From Euglena gracilis (taxonomy: Eukaryota; Euglenida; Euglenophyceae; Euglenales), in assembly GCA_039621445.1 (NCBI GenBank), contig CP154956.1, positions 63,690,257 through 63,754,256 on the forward strand: DNA of 64,000 bases, given 5' to 3'. Positions 58,381 to 64,000 of this stretch are shown here, piece by piece; the stretch's first letter is position 1; each line of letters starts with the position of its first letter. Both the position numbers and the translations under genes were made by a program. The notes beneath the pieces are model-generated. The model was given only the letters and a program-made list of their open reading frames with translations. It was not told the DNA's origin and did not search any database.

Positions 58381-58619
58381 CAGGCTGCCTTTTTTTTTGT
58401 CGGGTGCCGACCTCATCCCGGGGGGATGCCTGCCAAGGCAGGCACTCCCCGACCGCGGGGGGGGGGGTAGGCACAACCTCGGCGCGGGGAGCCAAAATGG
58501 CCGTTTTTCAGGAATGTGCCTGCGCAAAGGCCGAAATCTGACCCCCACCCGGGGGGGGTAGTGCCTGGGCAGGCACTCCGGACCCCCCTCCCCCCGGGGT
58601 TGGTAAAAAAAACAGCCTG
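58381..58619. mobile_element. CAGGCTG-family MITE
   Basis: It starts CAGGCTGCCTTTTTTTTTG and ends TTGGTAAAAAAAACAGCCTG. Inner parts GATGCCTGCCAAGGCAGGCA and TAGTGCCTGGGCAGGCACTC match the 15247-15556 copy. Flanking 8-mers do not match. Confidence 0.7.
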
Positions 58620-59660
58620 TTCGGCACCTTCTGGGGTCTTTCCCCAAGAACCACAAAAAGCCAAAATATTACGCCAAGCGTCTGAAATGTTTGCCCCAAC
58701 CTGTCAAATTTTTTAACACCGCCCTCAAAGAAGTTTGCCCAAAGGGCTCAAAAAATCTTGTGCGCAATAAAAATGTTTGCACTTGTTCCGAAAAGTTTGC
58801 ACTCCGTCATGTTTTGGTCAAATGGGCAAATTTTTGTAACGGAGGCAAATATTTTTTCGGATAAGGTGCAAACGCTTTTGCGATAAAAATGCAAAATAAT
58901 TGACCAGAAGTGCAAAAAAATGGACAGTGCGAAGTGCAAAAAATTCGGTGGTCGGGTGTAAAAATTTGTTCGTTGTGAAAAACTTTCGTTTTCACAACCA
59001 TTTTTCGCCCCTCCCCAAAGGTTTGCATTTGTGCAAAAAAAACACTTGCATTTTCAGCAACCGACTTTTAAGGTTGACCCAGTTGAGAGTTGGGCACCCC
59101 AACTGTTTTAGGTGGCTAGCAGGGGAACAAAATGTGAGCAACATCACCACTGGACGAAGCAACTCATGCAAGACAAGACAACACCTGCTTGTCAGTTCCC
59201 TCCTGCCTCCTGGTTGTGAAAAACTGGGACACAATGGCAATTACATCTGTGGGGGAAACAGAGGAACCACAGATCTGAGGAAGGTAAGAACACAGTGGTC
59301 AGTGGCTTCCAAAGGAAAGGTCACCACTTCCCCTCATGTGCTGGTAGCCATGAGTGTGGGGAGGGGTTCGGGGGGGGGGGGGTTACCACCCCAAAATTTG
59401 ACCAGACAAAATCTCCAAAACAAAAACTTTGATAGTTTCCACAACCCTTGGGCAGCAAAATTGTACTCTTTGAAATTGGTGCCCCCTCCCCTTGAAGTAG
59501 TCAATCCAAGGGAGAATGTCCATATTCTTGGATCACTAATTCTTATTTGGAAACCCCATTGGAGTCGTGGTGGGGGTATTTTCATCCTCAATTTTTAAGG
59601 AGGAAATTTGGGTGGCAAAAAGAGGATGCAACGTATCACCTTTGGCCAAATGGTTCCAAC

Positions 59661-59917
59661 CAGGCTTCTTTTTAAGACCCCCGGGGGGGGGGGGAGGGGG
59701 GGTCCCCCCCCACCCACCCAGGGTGGCGCGGGCCCCCCCCCGGGGGGGCGGGGGCCCGTTAAAGGCAATTTCCAAAAATTTTCGGCGCTTCGCACCAAAA
59801 AGGTATACCCAGCGCCTCCGGCGCGGGACCCCCCCCCGGGGGGGGTCCGGCCCGGACCCACCCACCCACCCCCCCTCCCCCCGGGGGGGGGGATCTGCTG
59901 ACTTAAAAAGAAGCCTG
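59661..59917. mobile_element. hAT-like MITE with perfect 8-bp target duplication
   Basis: The 257-bp element starts CAGGCTTCTTTTTAAG and ends CTTAAAAAGAAGCCTG, perfect inverted repeats. GTTCCAAC flanks both sides (59653-59660 and 59918-59925). The core CGGCGCTTCGCACC lies in the middle between C- and G-runs. Confidence 0.93.
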
Positions 59918-60362
59918 GTTCCAACACACCCAACTGACAACTGACTGGTGAGTTCATTTGGAGCAAGTTTCAAAATTTTGTGGAATTCATGAAATTCAAC
60001 CACACACAAGAAGAAAAATATATTTTACTTTGTATCTCATCTTTAAGAGCACTTTTAAGGCTCTCGTACCACACATCCGCCAGCTTGACAATTAAAATCC
60101 TGTAAAAAAAATGAAAAAGGGAACAATCTTTACACAACATTCATGCAGGAAAGGATGAACCACTTGAATTGATCACAGACTTCTCTTTGCTCAATTCGTC
60201 CTCCCAAGACCAGGTTCGATATAAGGGTGGGTGGGGTGGGGTTTTCAGTCCTCTATGGAGGGGGGGCAAGTTTTTTTCCTGAGATAATTCCCCTGATTGA
60301 CATTTTTGCGACTTCAAAACTTGAAAGGAAATCATATGAAGGGAGTTCTACAGGGAACAGTA

Positions 60363-61348
60363 TCAAGCTTCTTCGCACCAGCGGTTCTCCTCACGGATCT
60401 TCTCCTCCTCTTCGGGAGTGAAGTCGTTCTCGATGTTGAACAGTGCTCTGATTTGTTCTGGCGTTTTCCCCTTGATCATGGAGGCCACAGCAGCACAAGT
60501 CAGGTCCAACATGTCCTTGATGTTGAGGAAATTGGCTGCCATGATGCAATCAATCAGCAGCTCATGTTGCTTCCAAGCTTTTGCCTGTGAACCCACTGGC
60601 AAGCCATTTTACTGGAAAAGGCCACCAGCTGGGGACCCCCCCCACGAGGGGGTCCCCGGAACTGCGAGAAAAAAATTCCTCCATGCGTTGTGCTGCGCGT
60701 TTGCCTGTTTCTGTTCAAAAAAAAATCAAAAAAATCAAAAAATGGGATGCTTGCCGGTTTTGGGGGCAAAAAGAATATTCCCGCCAGGCACCGGAACAAA
60801 ATTTCCAATTTCCAATGTCCGCCAGCTAACCCTGGTAGTAGACCCTTCCTGAAGGTCCACTGAGGGGGTGCGAACCCTCCAAGCAGAAGCCTGGCTGCTT
60901 CTCATCACCATCCTTAATGAGATCAGTGTACAAAAACTTCTTATCCCAATCGCAAATGACATCTTCCACTTTGCCCTGTGTGAGCAACCAGAGGTTTTAT
61001 TTAATCCAGAGGAAACAATTTACCTTCAAAGGCTTCTCGATTGGTTCTGCCTTGTTGTTGTAATGATATTCCATGTACTGGATGACATACTTCATCGTCC
61101 GTCCGCTGACATTAGGAAGAGGGATAACTGTCTGGTCCTCTGCTTCCTGATCCTCCAGCATGTCCTTGATCAGTCCTGTTTTCACGAATGTTTTATTCAT
61201 GAAAAAAATTATCAGGCAGACCAGACATTTTGGCGGCTTCACGCAGGACAGCATATTCCATTGGCTTTGTATCGTTCGACTGAAGTACAATGTGGGTAGA
61301 AAAATCCACATTGGACCAATTGCCAGCCTCAATTTCCGTATCCGGCAT
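60363..61348 (-). CDS. SKP1: SKP1, SCF ubiquitin ligase adaptor, four exons
   Basis: SKP1 links cullin-1 to F-box proteins. Exons on the minus strand: 61348-61222 ([23 protein letters not shown]), 61175-61024 ([37 protein letters not shown]), from 60975 ([15 protein letters not shown]) and to 60363 ([49 protein letters not shown], stop). Intron 1 is only 46 bp with GT-AG; intron 2 also fits GT-AG in phase 0. The exon 3 donor and exon 4 acceptor are uncertain: CACAG before GCAAAAGC at about 60591 is the best acceptor, and the donor lies between 60930 and 60845. The C-terminal ...IKGKTPE[17 protein letters not shown]...WCEE block is diagnostic. Unlike the plus-strand genes, third positions are A/T-rich and introns are short. 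Confidence 0.93.
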
Positions 61349-61688
61349 GACTTATCTGACAATAAAGAAAAATTGGGTATTTTCCCGACCAAAAAAGAGC
61401 AACAAAAAACATTTTTGGAATCAATTTCAAGAAATCCTTGCTCTCTTTTTTTGAAACTGCCTTGTGTGATTTTGCGTGTGCACACATTCATTTTTTTTTT
61501 CATACACACATTCATGTTCATATTACACACATGCATACATACACAAACGCACAAACACACATGTTCATACGTGGAAAAGGCGTTTTATGTTTGGATGTTG
61601 GATTATGTAACTTTTTTTCTAGAACAGCAGAAAAAAAGGAAATTTTGCCGAACGGTTTATGAGATGCTTCTTTGAAGGTAATTAGGAA

Positions 61689-62297
61689 TTGGTAAGAGCA
61701 AGCAGACCACAGGCACAACGCTGTGGTCTGCTGTTGTGCTGCAAATTCAACAACCTTTACAAGCCGCACACGGCTGTCCAAGACTTTCTCACTTCCCTGG
61801 CGCAACGCTGCGGCTTCCAAGCCAAGAAAGAGCAACGGGCTGATGACAACACCCGCCCCGGCGATGTTTTCATTCCACGACTTGACAGTGACGGACCCGT
61901 GGCAATCGACGTCACTATTCGCCACACCCAAATTCCAAGCAACCCTCTTGGTCGTGCAACCCAATTGCAAACCTGGCAGGAGAGGCAGGAAGCCGAAAAA
62001 CACCGTAAATATGATGCTGCCTGCACAAGGCGGGGGTGGCGGCTCACTGCCTTCGTGCTTGACTGCTTCGGGGGACTGGGTCAGGAAGGCCGCACACTGA
62101 TGTCCACCCTCCTCAAAGCCCTGCTGGGGCAGCGGGAGGGGTCGGAGCAACGACAAACAGAAGCAGAGGTCTGGCAAGGCCTCTCCTTGACACTAGCCAA
62201 AGAGATATCGAAACAACTTGTGTGGTGCTTCTACACCGAACCATCCACAAATGCCGACACCTCCTCCAGAGGCTCACACTCTCCGTACTCAACCTAA
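61689..62297 (+). pseudogene. Retroelement C-terminal PD-(D/E)XK endonuclease-like fragment, copy 1
   Basis: The frame encodes RPGDVFIPRLDSDGPVAIDV, EAEKHRKYDAACTRRGWRLT and AFVLDCFGGLGQEGRTLMST. The pattern R-P-x-D-V-x-I-P ... A-I-D-V-T ... E-K-x-x-K-Y ... G-W ... D-x-F-G-G-x-G is what I associate with restriction-like nuclease tails after reverse transcriptases in some protist and algal retroelements. No reverse transcriptase lies upstream and there is no convincing ATG, so this is a truncated 3' end. The A/C-rich codons differ from the host genes. Confidence 0.6.
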
Positions 62298-62716
62298 ATC
62301 GAAAACCTCACCAAATGACAACAAACATCACCATGCAGTGCAATCCAACCAACCCTAGCACAAACAGTCCGTGTCCGTCAGCCACACAACCTCCTCCCCC
62401 GCTTGACACACACGCCAGAAAGGCAGCACAAGAACCACCCGAGACAAACACGCCAACGAAGGCAACAAGAGCCACGCACCCCTCACCCCAAGCATTATTT
62501 ATTGAAGGTGAGCCTCGCTCATTTTCCACTCGCAGCAGGAACGACACAAACACGCCAAAGAAGGCAACACCAAAACACACACACCCCCCTGGCACTTTAT
62601 ATATTGAAGATGAGCCTTGCTCATTTTCCACTGACCTCTCACCCTGGCACCGAACACCCCTTTGTAAACCCCTCAGTATAGCAACCCGCGACCTGTGGCG
62701 GCACAGGGAGTCATGA
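62222..62716 (+). CDS. Possible ORF with an internal tandem repeat, overlapping the retroelement fragment
   Basis: This 164-codon frame overlaps the end of the preceding fragment in another frame. It contains two copies of a roughly 35-residue unit: TNTPTKATRATHPSPQALFI-EGEPRSFST and TNTPKKATPKHTHPPGTLYI-EDEPCSFST. The DNA (62447-62665) is a tandem duplication of about 108 bp. Several differences are conservative, but selection cannot be shown from two units. It may be an untranslated tail of the retroelement. Confidence 0.3.
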   Translation: MVLLHRTIHKCRHLLQRLTLSVLNLNRKPHQMTTNITMQCNPTNPSTNSPCPSATQPPPPLDTHARKAAQEPPETNTPTKATRATHPSPQALFIEGEPRSFSTRSRNDTNTPKKATPKHTHPPGTLYIEDEPCSFSTDLSPWHRTPLCKPLSIATRDLWRHRES

Positions 62717-63167
62717 GGAGGTTCTCCTTGTGGCGAGGGCCAAAAGAGACGTTACCCTGGGCCCGGGGCACGGTCTGGGTGAAGCTGTGCTACCCACCGT
62801 GAAAAAAATTCATTCGCACAACGCTGTGCAGGAGGCTCACAACTTTGTCCAAGCCAGGACGTGCAAAGAGAAGTCCCTATGTTCCAAATCAGCCAGACTC
62901 CAGACTGCGCCCTGCAGACCTGCTGCTGGCCAGCTGGGATGCTGGGGATGGGGAAGCCAACGGCGGTGGACATAACAATCTCCCACGGGTGGCAAGCTTC
63001 TGAGCAATCTGCCTCAAGAGAACGTTGGCGCTCTTCTTGCGAAGAAAGGAGAGAAACAAGCACCATAAATATGACGAGTCCTGCAAAGCGGGGTGGACCT
63101 TTGCCATCCTCGCGTTTGGCACCTGGGGTGGGGTGGGACCGGAAACAGCCAAACTCCTGGTAGTTTG
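62716..63167 (+). pseudogene. Retroelement C-terminal PD-(D/E)XK-like fragment, copy 2, frameshifted
   Basis: The same domain as copy 1 in broken form. Frame pieces read LRPADLLLASWDAGDG at about 62905-62955, then in the next frame KPTAVDITISHGW, then NKHHKYDESCKAGWTFAILA, FGTWGGVGPETAKLL and a stop at about 63167. At least two frame changes separate them. Together with copy 1 this is a head-to-tail pair of 3' ends. Confidence 0.6.
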
Positions 63168-64000
63168 ATATAATTCAGCCTGTTTGGCTGTTCTTAGATT
63201 ACCTTCGTGCCAGGAGGATTCTCTTTTAACAATTCTGCCCATGCCCCCCCCCCCCCCGAGCTATTCCCGTCCCCGGGACCCTTTACGGCCCCATGGGAAC
63301 AGTACGGGGGGGGGGGGACAGCTTGGGGGGGGGGACCTAGGTCCCCCCCCCGAGCTGTTTCCATACCCGACCCTCGGGCAACCCAAAGGGGTCATTTTTG
63401 GCAACTTTTTGGATGTTCGCAAAAAATAGTCAATTTTAAGCACATTTGTCAAAAAGTGATTTTTGAAAACGTCCCAAAAACGTCGATTTTTGAGCACTTT
63501 TTTGGGAAGTTCTTTTTAAAAAGTGCTATGACAGTGTGGTATTCCCGTCCCCCCTATGGGAATAGGGGGGGGGGGGGGGGGACAGCTCGGGGGGGGGGGG
63601 GCATGATATTGCCCTGGCCCTCGCCAGTCAAATTTGGCAACTTCTCCAGCCCACCCTCACCCCCCTATTTGGCTAATGGCCGGGCTCCTTCAGACCCCCA
63701 ATTAGCCAAAAAGGGGGGGGACAATTAGGGGGGGGGGCTCGAGGACCCCGACCCCATAATTTTTGACGTGTTGGTGTAAGGGGACCCAAAGGGTTCCCTG
63801 TTTTCGGTTCGGTTAAGTGTAGACGTCTGCCGTGCTTTGCCGCCACTGCTCTGTTGTTGTGGCCGCCGCCGCCGTTCATCGAAGGAAGAGACAGTTCAGA
63901 TTCTTTTGATTTCCTAGTGTGCCATCGTGCTTGGGAGTTGAGAGGTAGCATCTATTATTTGAACTGGTGTGATCTTAGCGCGTGGAGTGTTTACCCTCAC
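63168..64000. other. Spacer with G/C-run elements
   Basis: It contains an element at about 63240-63610 with C-runs, CGAGCTATTCCCGTCCCC at the left, and inverted GGGAATAGGGG and GACAGCTCGGGG at the right. Nothing coding is recognised to the end of the window. Confidence 0.5.

Larger units (their letters stand above)
56172..60362. other. Spacer between TFIIA gamma and SKP1
   Basis: No supported exon. It contains the 3' part of the TFIIA gamma transcript, a CAGGCTG-family element at 58381-58619, the MITE at 59661-59917, and a solo CAGGTTCGATATAAGG end at about 60210. The GC-rich 57.3-57.6 kb stretch has several open frames, none with a recognisable product. Confidence 0.55.

Overview
Nuclear DNA of a eukaryote, probably a flagellated alga or other protist. 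Short GC-rich exons (mostly G or C at third codon positions) lie in long, lower-GC introns and spacers. Many G- or C-homopolymer runs and many small inverted-repeat elements fill the non-coding DNA. The lineage is not fixed by the sequence. A flagellum is suggested by NME7, a ciliary two-domain NDP kinase. Several introns fit only if GC (and once or twice GA) donors are allowed beside GT. Such donors are common in dinoflagellates and some haptophytes, so those groups are worth testing. There is no sign of bacterial or organellar DNA.

Layout. 1-4472 is spacer with decayed repeats. 4473 to about 13780 (+) is a multi-exon gene that reads as signal peptide, Cys-rich/PSI-like ectodomain, hydrophobic segments, acidic tail, C3HC4 RING finger. 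17877-25259 (+) is NME7 (DM10 plus two NDK domains). About 29090-31432 (+) is an unrecognised gene. About 39100-40112 (+) is the 3' part of another unrecognised gene, and 35.4-36.0 kb may hold further exons. 43617-49176 (+) is a CAP/SCP-domain protein with a possible IQ motif and an extra C-terminal region. 50927 to about 56171 or beyond (+) is the TFIIA gamma subunit, with two phase-0 exons that read as a WWE domain placed between its two conserved halves. 60363-61348 (-) is SKP1. 61689-63167 holds two decayed retroelement C-termini of PD-(D/E)XK type.

The non-coding DNA is mostly terminal-inverted-repeat (TIR) elements. Several are flanked by perfect 8-bp target duplications with CAGG ends (hAT-like). 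One has a perfect 17-bp flanking duplication. One is a roughly 300-bp palindrome. One is a 0.9-kb element built of 18-bp palindromes. A hairpin core of the type GGCGC-TTCG-CGCC recurs inside families whose ends differ. Introns are often nearly filled by such elements, which suggests element-driven intron growth or gain.

The recognised genes do not form a pathway. RING protein and SKP1 belong to ubiquitin signalling, NME7 to cilia, TFIIA gamma to RNA polymerase II initiation, CAP protein probably to secretion. All exon limits come from reading homology, phase and splice dinucleotides by eye; uncertain ones are flagged.
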